From Agarophyton chilense (lineage: Eukaryota; Rhodophyta; Florideophyceae; Gracilariales; Gracilariaceae), in assembly GCA_030374765.1 (NCBI GenBank), contig JARGXX010000003.1, positions 1,488,001-1,552,000 on the forward strand: a DNA stretch of 64,000 bases, written 5' to 3'. Within the stretch, counting starts at the first letter, position 1; every line of letters begins with the position of its first letter. The notes beneath the pieces were generated by a model, which was not told the DNA's origin, ran no database searches, and saw nothing but the letters and a program-made list of their open reading frames with translations. This document shows positions 55,433-64,000 of this stretch, piece after piece. Made by a program: the position numbers and the translations under genes.

Positions 55433-56893
55433 ATGTTATTGCGCCTCATGACGGCTGTTCTCGACTCCACCCACGAGTGCGCCACATGGAGAATGCCAGA
55501 ATTATTCACAATCCTGTTTGTGAACGAGCATTGCAATATGGTCATCGTGCACTGTGAAGAAAACCGCTTTTGCTTTCCGCAGCTAGCTTCGCCTGAGATA
55601 CCATGGTACGGTCAGAAAATGAGCGAGTGCCTCAGTTTGAGCTTTGAAAAGATGTGCGATACCAAATACAAGCTTGTGTTTCTTTACTCGAACATGAATA
55701 ACATATGCCAAGATTCCGGTCCATATATCGCAATTTTTGAAGTGATTTCTCCGAAGGATCCTATCAAAGGCGAGCCCGTTTGTCCAATATCGGGTGGGTA
55801 CGCATGGATGTCATTTGACGGTGTCCGTGAATTGTTCAAACACAGCAACTCACGATGGATCCAAAGTGGCGGTGAGCAACGTGCTTTTCAAGAGCTAAGG
55901 AGAATGATGACACGGCGGTTACAAGAAAACAAATTAGGAGCTTGGGAGATGCCGGGGTGGCACACTGAAACCACAAGCGCAGCTTCAAACGTGCTGCGAA
56001 AGTTAGGATACATTCCCAGGAACAGCTTCGAACAGTATTCGGTCACCTCAGGGTGCGCTGTGCTGAGAACAGCAACGGAAAAAGGAAGAGTGTACTTGAA
56101 AGGCAGTGATGGCACTGAAGGAAAACTAACGGCGTTGGTGGCGGGGTTCGCACCGGAGCTGGTACGAAAGCCACTGTATGTGAACGAAGAGAAGCATTGG
56201 ATGTTGATGAACGACTACGGTGAAACAATGGAAGAAGATTTCGATAAAGAAGACTACGAAAGATTGTGTGTACTACTGGGTAAGCTTCACAAAGAATCTG
56301 TAAAACATATTGAGGAGCTAAAGGATGTGGGCGTACCAGTTGAATCTCCCGAATCGCTGTTAGAACGAACGAAAATGATTGTTGAAAAAGAGGAATTCAC
56401 AAGGACATTGAAACAATGTGCAGGATTTGAAACGTGCGAGCTGGAAGATATGCGAGAGTGCTACAAACCACTGTATAAAGTTTTGCAGTTTTTGTACAGT
56501 AATGAACGGCTGCCGTTGTGTTTGGTTCATGGTGATCTTAACAAGGGCAACATTATCAGGACTGATGATGATGAGTACGTGGTTTTTGACTGGGGATGTG
56601 CCAAGATTGACATTCCTTTGCTGGATGTATGGTGTCTTCGGGATCAAGTGTGTTCCGAGGAGACGTGGAAGCAGTATGGTATGAAATCGTACTTTTCGGT
56701 GTGGGAAGAACATGAAATACCGAGTGATGTGGATTATTTTGTTTTTCTATTGCGTATAAAAGTGCGACTGAGTATGGCTTTAGAGGGCTTTGATTGCATC
56801 AAGTCAAACTGTACGATTTCCATGGGGAAAGCAGATGTTCTCGAGCTGGTGAATGTGTTGGAAGATATAGTGGAAATGGAGGAGAAGCAGTAG
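55433..56893 (+). CDS. Aminoglycoside-phosphotransferase-fold protein with Nudix-like N-terminus
   Basis: A 486-residue protein from the first ATG of the frame (55433); 55448 and 55493 are alternative starts. Residues 21-150 resemble a small alpha/beta domain of Nudix shape (ILFVNEHCNMVIVHCEENRF, then YAWMSFDGVREL) but lack a Nudix box. From about 165, WEMPGW...VLRKLGY and VYLKG lead into a protein-kinase-like APH fold. LCLVHGDLNKGNI holds the catalytic Asp368 and Asn373, and VVFDWGCAKID holds metal-binding Asp386. Proteins of this two-part kind are common in bacteria as phosphotransferases of unknown substrate. The eukaryotic copy suggests an old transfer or an under-noticed family. A small molecule is the likely substrate; antibiotic modification is not implied. 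Confidence 0.78.
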   Translation: MLLRLMTAVLDSTHECATWRMPELFTILFVNEHCNMVIVHCEENRFCFPQLASPEIPWYGQKMSECLSLSFEKMCDTKYKLVFLYSNMNNICQDSGPYIAIFEVISPKDPIKGEPVCPISGGYAWMSFDGVRELFKHSNSRWIQSGGEQRAFQELRRMMTRRLQENKLGAWEMPGWHTETTSAASNVLRKLGYIPRNSFEQYSVTSGCAVLRTATEKGRVYLKGSDGTEGKLTALVAGFAPELVRKPLYVNEEKHWMLMNDYGETMEEDFDKEDYERLCVLLGKLHKESVKHIEELKDVGVPVESPESLLERTKMIVEKEEFTRTLKQCAGFETCELEDMRECYKPLYKVLQFLYSNERLPLCLVHGDLNKGNIIRTDDDEYVVFDWGCAKIDIPLLDVWCLRDQVCSEETWKQYGMKSYFSVWEEHEIPSDVDYFVFLLRIKVRLSMALEGFDCIKSNCTISMGKADVLELVNVLEDIVEMEEKQ

Positions 56894-57329
56894 ATAGTGA
56901 GAAGGCATCATCAGCAAGCGCATGAGCACCAAAAGCAAACCAAAACAAACATGGGAGCGGTTGAGAAGAAAAAGGGTGTGAATCGAAAGCAGACGTTCGT
57001 TGGTAGTGGCGGAACAGCGTGGAACGAATTTGGAATACAAGCGCGAGGACGTACAAAGTGTCAAGTCGGGCAGCGAGCAGCGCTGTTCAATCGTTGTTGC
57101 TTCAACAGACAAGGCAGATAAGAGAGCGCGCAAAGCGGCGTTGGTTGTGCGCTTGGAGCGCTAACCGTGACGGTGGCCTTAAACACGATGGAACACAACA
57201 ACTTGAGCGATGGAACCATGCTTTTAACCACAGCAAGCAACGAACAGCGCGAAGCGTATGTGGATACTATACAAAGCAACAGTTGAGCGCGTGGTTGGTT
57301 GTTTGTTGCATGCTTGCTGTTTGCTTAGA

Positions 57330-57368
<39 letters not shown>

Positions 57369-57762
57369 GAGGAGAGGGGAGGGGAGGAATTACGATGAAG
57401 AAGGTGCGTCACATGTAAAACATGCACACTCGCACACACACACACACACATGCACGCATGCACCCGAACACGAGAGAAACGAAACCAAGTGCAAGCACGC
57501 AAGTGCATCAACGCGAAGGCAGCGCGACGGGGCGACGCAGAAAAGACGGGAGAAACAAAAGAGGCACAGTACAGTAGTTTGGGGTGTGACGTCGTAAACT
57601 AACGCCGCCTTACACGGCGACGCCGACTCGGGCGCTGGTGGAGGCCGACGTCGGGCGCTGGAGGAGGCCGACGTCGGGCGCTGGAGGAGGCCGACGTCGG
57701 GTCGGGCGCTGGAGGCGGCGGCGCGCTCCTCGCTATCGTCGCACACGCCACGCGCGAGGCGC
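56894..57762. repeat. Intergenic region with microsatellites and a 23-bp tandem repeat
   Basis: No convincing gene. A (TC)n run spans 57334-57365 and an (AC)n run 57432-57450. Three copies of a 23-bp unit (GAGGCCGACGTCGGGCGCTG plus GAG) span 57641-57715, each holding the palindrome CCGACGTCGG. The third copy carries a 5-bp insertion. Confidence 0.75.
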
Positions 57763-58116
57763 TCAGCGCTCGGCGCGCCCGAGTACACGCTGCGCGCTGC
57801 GCCCGAGCCGCTCGCGCAGCGTGGCCGGCGGCGACCCCGACGGCGACGACGGTGACGGCGGCGACGGCGACGGAAGCGGCGGCGGTGGCGGCGGCGGCGG
57901 CGGGTCGCCGGCGTAGTGCGCGGGCTGCGCGGCGGCGGCGGCGACGGCAGCGGCGGGGAGAGCAGCGACGGGCGACTGCGGCGACGATGATGACGACGAC
58001 GACGACGGCGGCGGCGGCGGCGGCACGCCAGCATAAGCGGCGACTTGGCGCGCAGCAGCCGCGTACGGCGGCGCGCGCGCAGCGTCGCCAGCGACGGAGG
58101 AGGGGCGGTGAGCCAT
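57763..58116 (-). CDS. Small proline/alanine/serine-rich protein
   Basis: A 117-residue ORF from the ATG at 58116. It has two proline blocks introduced by AAYAGVPPPPPP and AHYAGDPPPPPPPPP, separated by a Ser run and an Ala-rich stretch. It ends in a basic amphipathic helix (LRERLGRSAQRVLGRAER). The same Y-x-GVPPPPPP motif occurs in the RS-domain gene that starts 386 bp away on the other strand, and both end in a compact helical tail, so the two may be related or act together. High GC makes open frames common here, so this is a candidate rather than a certain gene. Confidence 0.45.
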   Translation of the reverse strand: MAHRPSSVAGDAARAPPYAAAARQVAAYAGVPPPPPPSSSSSSSSPQSPVAALPAAAVAAAAAQPAHYAGDPPPPPPPPPLPSPSPPSPSSPSGSPPATLRERLGRSAQRVLGRAER

Positions 58117-58345
58117 GAGACGGCGGACGGGGACGCACGGTGGGCGTGTGTGGGGCCAACGTAGCACGCTGCAGCGGGGGCGCCGGCGGCGCGCAACTTT
58201 AGCAAAGCGTAGCCGTGGCGTGGCAGCTGCGCGCGCGCGGCCATGCGCGCGTGTGACGCGCGTGCGAAACGCGTGCGAAACGCGTGCGACGCTGCAATGC
58301 TGCGCGCGCCGTGCGCCTCACACGCCTGCGCCGCGCGCCCGCGCC

Positions 58346-58351
58346 TATAAA
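58346..58351 (+). promoter_or_regulatory. TATA box of the RS-domain gene
   Basis: TATAAA followed by GGGGC inside very GC-rich sequence, 157 bp before the ATG at 58503. This is the clearest core promoter element in the window. A run of 15 C at 58445-58459 lies between it and the start. Confidence 0.7.
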
Positions 58352-58502
58352 GGGGCGCGGCGCGCGAGCGCTGCGTCTCCCTTGGCGACGCATCGTCATC
58401 CACCTTGCTTCTTCGCCGCTCTCCGCGCACCCCTTCCCCTTCTTCCCCCCCCCCCCCCCGCCGCACCCCCTCCGCCGCACCCCCACCGCCGCCGCCGCCG
58501 TC

Positions 58503-59462
58503 ATGGGAGACGAACTCGTGCACCAGCTCAAGCGCGAGTCGCAGCGCTTGTTGCTCGAGCACGGCAACAAGGCGCGCAAAATGCTACGCGAGGCGCAACA
58601 TCGCGACTCGCTCTCGCCCGGCGTGCGCCGCGGCATGACGCTCGTGGACCACGGTCTCAAACGCGGCATTCGCTCCGCCGAGCAGCGTTTCGACAAACGC
58701 GCCGCCCAGCACGCTCCGCAACGCGGCCCGACCGCTGCGCTACGCAACTTGCAGCGTCGCGTGCGCCCGCTGCGGCGCAATGCGCACCAGTCGCGCCGTC
58801 GTAACCGCGCGCGCTCGTCGCGCCGCCGCGACCACCGCAGTCGCAGTCGCAGTCGCAGTCGCAGCCGCAGTCGCAGTCGCAGTCCGAGTCGTCGTCACCC
58901 TCGCTACCAACGCGACGATGATGAGCAACGTTTCGAGCACGAGCAACGTTTTGAAGACGGGCGTCGATCGCCGTCGCGCCGTCGCCGCCAAAGTGAGGCG
59001 CGTCCTCACTCGAATCGTCGCTCAAGCCGTCATTACCAGCGCACACGCTCCACCCGTCGCCACCGCACCCCGTCGCCGTCGCCGCCTCGCGGCTATCCGT
59101 CGCCGCCGCGTCGAAGACGTACCTCTCCGGCCGCACGTCGCCCATCGTCGTCGCGTCACCACGCGTCGCCGCCCCGTCATCGTCGCGCCCCACCTTCCAC
59201 GCGTTACAACCCGCCGCCGCCGCCGCCGCCGCCGGCGGGCTATCCCTCGCCGCCGCACTCGCGCGGATCGGGCAGTTCGGGCCCGCGGCTGTCGTATAGT
59301 GGCGTGCCGCCGCCGCCGCCGCCGCAGAAACGCCCTTCTATCCGCGCCTTTCTCATGGACAAGATGCAGGACCCCCGTGTGCAGGAGACCGTGGGACGTG
59401 GCGTCATCGGCCTGCAGGATCACATTATCAAGGCCATGGCGAACAGAGATAGACGTCATTGA
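58503..59462 (+). CDS. RS-domain, proline-rich protein
   Basis: A 319-residue protein from the ATG at 58503. Residues 1-55 form a charged helical head (MGDELVHQLKRESQRLLLEH). From about 90 to 240 it is an Arg/Ser-rich domain with an uninterrupted RS dipeptide run near 113-130. Then come PSPPRGYPSPPRRR-type repeats, a polyproline part with YNPPPPPPPP and YSGVPPPPPP, and a folded-looking C-terminus (RAFLMDKMQDPRVQETVGRG). There is no RRM, so it is not a classical SR splicing factor. An RS-domain partner of the splicing or mRNA machinery is the likely class. The ORF is open upstream to 58284 but the TATA box and ATG context favour 58503. Confidence 0.7.
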   Translation: MGDELVHQLKRESQRLLLEHGNKARKMLREAQHRDSLSPGVRRGMTLVDHGLKRGIRSAEQRFDKRAAQHAPQRGPTAALRNLQRRVRPLRRNAHQSRRRNRARSSRRRDHRSRSRSRSRSRSRSRSPSRRHPRYQRDDDEQRFEHEQRFEDGRRSPSRRRRQSEARPHSNRRSSRHYQRTRSTRRHRTPSPSPPRGYPSPPRRRRTSPAARRPSSSRHHASPPRHRRAPPSTRYNPPPPPPPPAGYPSPPHSRGSGSSGPRLSYSGVPPPPPPQKRPSIRAFLMDKMQDPRVQETVGRGVIGLQDHIIKAMANRDRRH

Positions 59463-61796
59463 CGCCCATTTCGCCCGCACCCCCTTTTGATTCACGCTCT
59501 TTAATCGCGTGTGCCAATACTCTCTCTCTCCTTCCTTCCTTCCTTGTGCAGTTGTCTGTGTAAATAGTTCTATGGATTTGTACCACACCACACCAATGTG
59601 ACTTGACGAGCCACTAGCTTGGCATCCGCGCTCTTCTACTCGCGCCCCTTGTCCATTTTTGGCCTTCATCTTGTCTTCACACCCACCCGCCGCTGCTTGC
59701 TTTGCCTTTTCTTGCTTCCAATTTGTCCTCCCGTAAACAAACAAACAAACAAACAAACAAACAAACAAAAACTGTGCGCACTTGTATCAATTCTGCTACT
59801 GTCGTCAACTTGCTCTTGCTGCCTCGTGTGTATTGCACCATCGTGCCCGTCGTCCTCCGCACCGTCCTGCGTTTCCAGTGCACTGCGCGCCCAACGTGCA
59901 CACATTCCATACCACCCCTCGCACACCAAAGAAGCCGTCAGTGCCCCAACGCGCCATGCAAACATTTTCCCAGCGCCTTACATGCCGCCACAACCGCCAC
60001 TTTGCATGCAGCACCACCACCCGCCCCAAAAGCAGCGCCGCACTGGCGCACCGCGCGCTCCCATACGTCTACCGGTTTCCGAAGCACCAATCCGCGCCCT
60101 GCCTCGCACGTTGTTCGCTTCTACTCGCCCCTTTGCCTACATGTCTATGCCTCAGTGTTCTGCTTGCTCTGTTTTAACTTGTTCTTCACGTGAGTGAACT
60201 GTGCGCGTCACGGACGCTTGCGTGGGCGTCGAGTATCGTGCGCGCATCCGAACATTTAGCTCAGCAGCGAGCTCAAGAGTGCCCTCATATGATATTTGTA
60301 TGTGGTTTGACATATGTTTACCTGTTGTAGGATAGAATCACACCTTTGCTCATGTGTGGTGCTGCTGATGCCAGAGCTTTTGCTTTGCACGGGGCGGAGA
60401 AAAAAAATACACCGAGCGCGATAAATGCACCCACCCACCAACAGTACAGTAACATTACGCACGAACAGCCACCTTCTCATATCGCTCCAGCAGCCTCCCA
60501 TACAGCAGCAACGATTGGCTGAAAATCGCCAGCTGCGGGAATAGCCCCATATATTTCAACACAGCTTTACATCTACTGTGCAAGTTGGATATCGGCTTCA
60601 AGTTTGATAATATCTATCAGCTCAATCCCCGACCCTTATCCTTACCATCAACATTTCTTCACCGTACGCCCCACACTCTTTCGTCATACAAACTGGCTCT
60701 CTACCTACTGGTCAAACAACGCCTGTAAATTTCTCTAGTCTTCTCTCAAACTGGTGTACCTTCGTACAGTACACGTTGGATTTCCTCCCAATTCATCTCC
60801 ACGTGCATCACCCAAAACAAAAAAAAGCGGCAGCATCGCTGTTTGCACAACAATCCCAAAATGCTTTCCTGAGTATGGGCAAGTCAAATATTCAGAGCAT
60901 GACATTCACTCCTTTTCTCTATTCATGAGTACCAGGTGGGGGTCCTGCTGCGGGTAAAAAGCTGAGAATCTCAAGCACACCAGGCCTTTTTTTCTCCTTC
61001 CCACTTTCATCTCAAAGTAGCATTATCAGCTGTTTCCAAGTATGAGTGGGCGCACAGTGTGACCTTTGCGCATTGTGTGAGTTCCAACGTTCTGCGAGTG
61101 TTTTGAATCGGAGCCTACAAGTTGCAAGCGACCTCTATGACCGTAACTGCATCCCTGATCCATCGTTGCAGACGGAAACCACCAAATTTCGGTTCGGGCC
61201 GGCGACCATCACCAAGAATCCTTTTCCTCGCAAGCCCATGTACGACCCCGATGGAAACACAGACAGCTCAAAACGTAAATTCGTTTTTTCCTCAACAGTT
61301 CTTATTTCAGCTCGGCCTCGCAGGAAACGTCATTTCAGACATCATTCGCGCTGTCCACACCCTCAAGCCACTCAAAGCAAAGTACGCAATGATGAAAAAC
61401 AACAAGAGCCAGGGATATGGGCCGCTCGTTCGCATCACAAGACACGCAAGCCATAATAAGGCCGTTAATCAAATATTCTTTTACCACTCTTGCATAGGCA
61501 ATCAACAATTAAGAGTGTAAAAAGAGAAACAGTCAGATAAGAAAAGTTTTCAAAGAGGTTGCCTTCACCATTATCCTTTAACGCTTCAGCATCACGTTGT
61601 TCCTTCCTCTGAGTTTAAGACAGAATAATGCTTCCGAGCTTGGAGATCAAAGCTCGTGTTTGTTAGAATCGCGAATCGGTTGAAACATGAGGTATAGGCT
61701 TGGCACTCTAGTCTCGTGCGTTCGTACTATACATTTTTCACTGCAAAGTGGCCCAAACAAATCTCCATAGTCCTTGATCTCATCGCGAGCCTTGCA
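59463..61796. other. Interval with (AAAC)n microsatellite and a possible small spliced gene
   Basis: An (AAAC)n run lies at 59735-59769. ORFs at 59619-60197 look like chance. On the plus strand near 61090-61275, a protein-like stretch (FRFGPATITKNPFPRKPMYD) runs into GTAAATTC. After a pyrimidine stretch ending TTTCAG (about 61310), another protein-like stretch follows (LGLAGNVISDIIRAVHTL). The reading frames do not join neatly at that site, so the gene model is unresolved. Nothing else recognised. Confidence 0.35.
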
Positions 61797-63290
61797 TCAA
61801 CCGACCTTTTGATATCGTATTTCCACGAGTCTAGTCTCAATGTCTGTGATTTTCCCTTCAATATGTCTCAACGCTTCTTTCGCGGTATGAGCTGCAGGGT
61901 TCCTCAAAAAGAATTGAATATCTCTCAAAACCTTGTTATCTAGTTCATTGATATCCATTTCGAGGGACACTTCGTTGAGCAGGTCCATTCTATTCATTCC
62001 TCGAGCGATGATGTCCACTACGGCTTTCATGCGTACAAAATCTAGTCTGCCAACCTGCTCGCATACAGCTTTCTTTTCCTCAAAAGACAGTTCGATCTGC
62101 TTCATCTTATTCAGTTCTACAGACATTTCAAGCATTGCCTTTCTCCGTTTCGTCAGATCGTCGTGTTGTACTTCAAGTTCCATGACGATCGCGCTCTTCC
62201 GGCCGCGTTTCTTCTCCATGCCCTCTGTGGATACGAATGTAAAGGTCACTTCCCCAATTCCAGTGTCGTGTTCGTCACTACTCACGCTGCTGGTATTTAC
62301 CAATGTGCCCCTTCTTTCTTTTCGTTGCTTCGCTAGCAGATCGTTGAGTGCTTCTTGCACTGCTCGAGCTTTTTCTTGTTTAAGACGTGCAGCCCACTCA
62401 GCCTCTTTCTTTCGCAACTCTTCTTGTCGTCTTCTTTCAGCTTCTTTCGCCTCCCTCCTCACCTTTTCAAGCGCCGCCGCCGCTTTTTTCGCTTGGGAGG
62501 CTGCCAGTGCGGCCTCTTCTTCCGCTGCCTTGCGTCGTTTCCTTTCATTCTCACGCTTTCGCTCAATCTCGCGACGTTCCTTCTCCTTCTCACGAGCGAT
62601 ATGTGCTTCGTTTTCAATGATCTGTGAGCTTATATCATCCAATAGTCTCTTTGCTGTATCGTACAACCCGCTACTCGGCTCGTTGTACTCCATGCAGTTC
62701 TGAAAGATCAAACGCAAGTCTTTCGCCATAGCTTTGCAATCGAATGCATAGGTATCGTTTTTCTTATCGTGGAGGATATACTTGTCGCCTTGCATGTTTC
62801 TCTTGACGGTTCCCAGGTCCATTGGATGCTTGATTTTATCCAGATAGCCGGGAACGTCCTCGAGGCTCCAAAGCGTGAGAACGGGCTCGGAAAAGTCCTG
62901 ACATTCAGGCTTTTCCAAGAGTTCGAGTAACATGCCCTCATAGAAAGCCCATTGCGCGGTGCTGCGCACAGCGCGAGCAGATGTGAGAGATTCGCGTTCG
63001 GTGCGCTTACGTTTCTTGTTGGGGCGGTTTGAGGAAGGGGCCATGTCCATTCCCTTCCCCTGCTCAATCAGCTCTTCATCGTCTTCCGGCGGGGAGGCCG
63101 CGGGAGGAGAAACAGAACGCCCAGAGGAGGAACGACGGGCCTTCTGGTTTCGCGCCATATCGCTCTGGGTGGAAGGAAGGAGAGAAGGCTGGGGAGCCGA
63201 GAGAACGATGGGAGAAGTTGCGCAAATCGAAGGGGCGGGCGGGGTGGGGATGGCTTTGACAAGTCCGCCTGCCGGACTGTGACAAGACAT
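61797..63290 (-). CDS. BET-family protein, single bromodomain plus NET domain
   Basis: A 497-residue chromatin reader. From the ATG at 63290, the first 105 residues are disordered with a basic NKKRKRTERE signal. A bromodomain occupies about 112-222: SEPV...PGYLDKIKHPMDLGTVKRNM and the acetyl-lysine-binding Asn203 in NCMEYNEPSS. A long charged coiled coil follows (225-325, EKERREIERKRENERKRRK-type), then a NET/ET domain at about 399-465 (LSFEEKKAVCEQVGRLD ... DINELDNKVLRDIQFFL). One bromodomain plus NET is the plant/algal GTE arrangement, unlike animal BRD2/3/4 with two. The ORF is open upstream to 63389, but the ATG at 63290 is the first ATG-started choice with a plausible N-terminus. It is divergent from the gene at 63719. 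Confidence 0.93.
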   Translation of the reverse strand: MSCHSPAGGLVKAIPTPPAPSICATSPIVLSAPQPSLLPSTQSDMARNQKARRSSSGRSVSPPAASPPEDDEELIEQGKGMDMAPSSNRPNKKRKRTERESLTSARAVRSTAQWAFYEGMLLELLEKPECQDFSEPVLTLWSLEDVPGYLDKIKHPMDLGTVKRNMQGDKYILHDKKNDTYAFDCKAMAKDLRLIFQNCMEYNEPSSGLYDTAKRLLDDISSQIIENEAHIAREKEKERREIERKRENERKRRKAAEEEAALAASQAKKAAAALEKVRREAKEAERRRQEELRKKEAEWAARLKQEKARAVQEALNDLLAKQRKERRGTLVNTSSVSSDEHDTGIGEVTFTFVSTEGMEKKRGRKSAIVMELEVQHDDLTKRRKAMLEMSVELNKMKQIELSFEEKKAVCEQVGRLDFVRMKAVVDIIARGMNRMDLLNEVSLEMDINELDNKVLRDIQFFLRNPAAHTAKEALRHIEGKITDIETRLVEIRYQKVG

Positions 63291-63718
63291 GGTGTCTCTC
63301 TCGTGCTCAAAAACAGAAGAATGCAAAAGGCTGAACCAAACCCAAAAAACCAGGCTGAATTTGCGCTCTCGCGCGGCGCATTTCTGCAATCAAACTACGC
63401 AACGAGGCAGTGTCTCGCCGTGCCTCCGCCCTTTCGTGAGTCCCTTTTGCACACGTTTCCCGCACAGTCTTTCGGCCTCTTTCAAGACGACGTTGGCGGC
63501 GTTCGCCACTCTCAACAGCCCCAACGGACCACCTCATCGCCCGCGAGCTTGACCACCGTTGCCATTGCACTTCCTCCCCCTCGCTACGCACCGCTTGGCG
63601 GCACCGCCTTTTTTTCCTTCTTCCTCTCACCTGGTAGCTGTTTCCCCGCCTCCAGTAAAGCACTGCCCCCGGCGTGCTCATTTATCCCCGTACGTTGTGC
63701 TGCTGTTGATGGCGATGA

Positions 63719-64000
63719 CCCTGATACCAAGTATGCGCACGGCGGCAGCAATCGGGGACTCCGACTTCGTAGACCTCGATGACCCCAACGATTTCATGCA
63801 GGTTCGTCAATCCCCTTCATTCGAGACCCCAACGTACTGGAACAACAACATCAATCCCCCCGCATCTCAACTCCCTCCGCCCCTCCCGCACTTACAGCAC
63901 GCCCATCATTTCTATGATGTCGGCATAACCTCCGCCCACCAGCCCCAACCGCTCGCCATGCCCGTCGCCCAGTCGTTGCAAATTCCACAGCTGCACCACG
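63719..64000 (+). CDS. Start of an unidentified Pro/Gln/His-rich protein (cut by window end)
   Basis: From the ATG at 63719 the frame is open to the last base of the window, 94 codons. The visible N-terminus has an acidic patch (DSDFVDLDDPNDFM) followed by Pro-, Gln-, His- and Asn-rich low-complexity sequence, as in activation regions of transcription regulators. A donor-like CAG|GTTCGT follows the acidic patch, so an intron there is possible. It is divergent from the BET gene with 428 bp between starts. Family unknown. Confidence 0.5.

Noticed and set aside
57390-58562. Minus-strand ORF of 390 codons opposite the RS-domain gene promoter
   Set aside because: It runs through microsatellites, a poly-C run and the TATA box of the other strand, and has no domain.
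58657-59768. Minus-strand and alternate-frame ORFs across the RS-domain gene
   Set aside because: Repeated RS codons keep other frames open by chance (for example long D/C or V/A runs).
59619-60197. Three overlapping plus-strand ORFs after the RS-domain gene
   Set aside because: All three frames are open through an (AAAC)n microsatellite and adjacent C-rich sequence, and none has a recognisable domain.
1-64000. CRISPR array, bacterial operon, prophage or integron
   Set aside because: No regularly spaced identical repeats with unique spacers were seen. The genes are eukaryotic in type, one has a spliceosomal intron, and spacing and orientation are not operon-like.

Overview
The window reads as nuclear DNA of a eukaryote with compact, mostly intron-free genes in GC-rich islands separated by long stretches of transposon debris. 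Eukaryotic genes (SPT3-like SAGA subunit, BET bromodomain protein, methionine aminopeptidase 1, a COX18/Oxa1-type insertase, an RS-domain protein) rule out a prokaryote. The one clear intron, in a bS16 ribosomal protein gene, is only 62 nt. Short introns, gene islands, Ty1/copia and chromodomain Ty3/gypsy elements, and a probable DUF6818-type remnant fit a multicellular red alga, but that assignment is inference and no marker in the window settles it.

Layout. 1-10.3 kb: a Ty3/gypsy chromovirus-like element whose 5' end lies outside the window, with gag, pol, a separate chromodomain ORF, an antisense ORF block before a polypurine tract, and a probable 3' LTR region. 10.5-11.4 kb: a decayed Myb/SANT (DUF6818-like) pseudogene. 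12.5-16.4 kb: a glutathione-peroxidase-fold gene without its catalytic cysteine, convergent with a large helical-repeat gene. 16.7-22.3 kb: an old Ty1/copia element. 22.4-37 kb: a tRNA-like relic, two Tc1/mariner relics, a nearly complete pogo/Tigger element with terminal inverted repeats, a copia fragment, a pair of ~800-bp inverted repeats around a 1.6-kb spacer, and a piggyBac-like element with long GGGTGAG-rich terminal repeats. 37.1-41.9 kb: a second copia element, on the minus strand, bounded by ATACG target duplications. 42-45.8 kb: a divergent pair, a GH13 (amylosucrase-like) protein without its nucleophile and methionine aminopeptidase 1. 45.8-50.5 kb: gene-poor, decayed sequence. 50.5-64 kb: a gene island with the COX18/Oxa1-like insertase, bS16, SPT3, a Nudix-like/aminoglycoside-phosphotransferase-like protein, a divergent pair of proline-rich and RS-domain genes, the BET protein, and the start of a further gene cut by the window end.

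Function. Two genes serve organelles (COX18-like insertase and the bS16 ribosomal protein), two are chromatin/transcription factors (SPT3 and BET), and one is general protein maturation (MetAP1). There is no operon logic; divergent gene pairs with 0.4-0.9 kb between them are the main arrangement. Two apparent pseudoenzymes (GPx-like and GH13-like), both in intact ORFs, are the most unusual host features. The antisense ORF block of the gypsy element and the long inverted-repeat structure at 30.8-34.0 kb are the most unusual mobile-DNA features.
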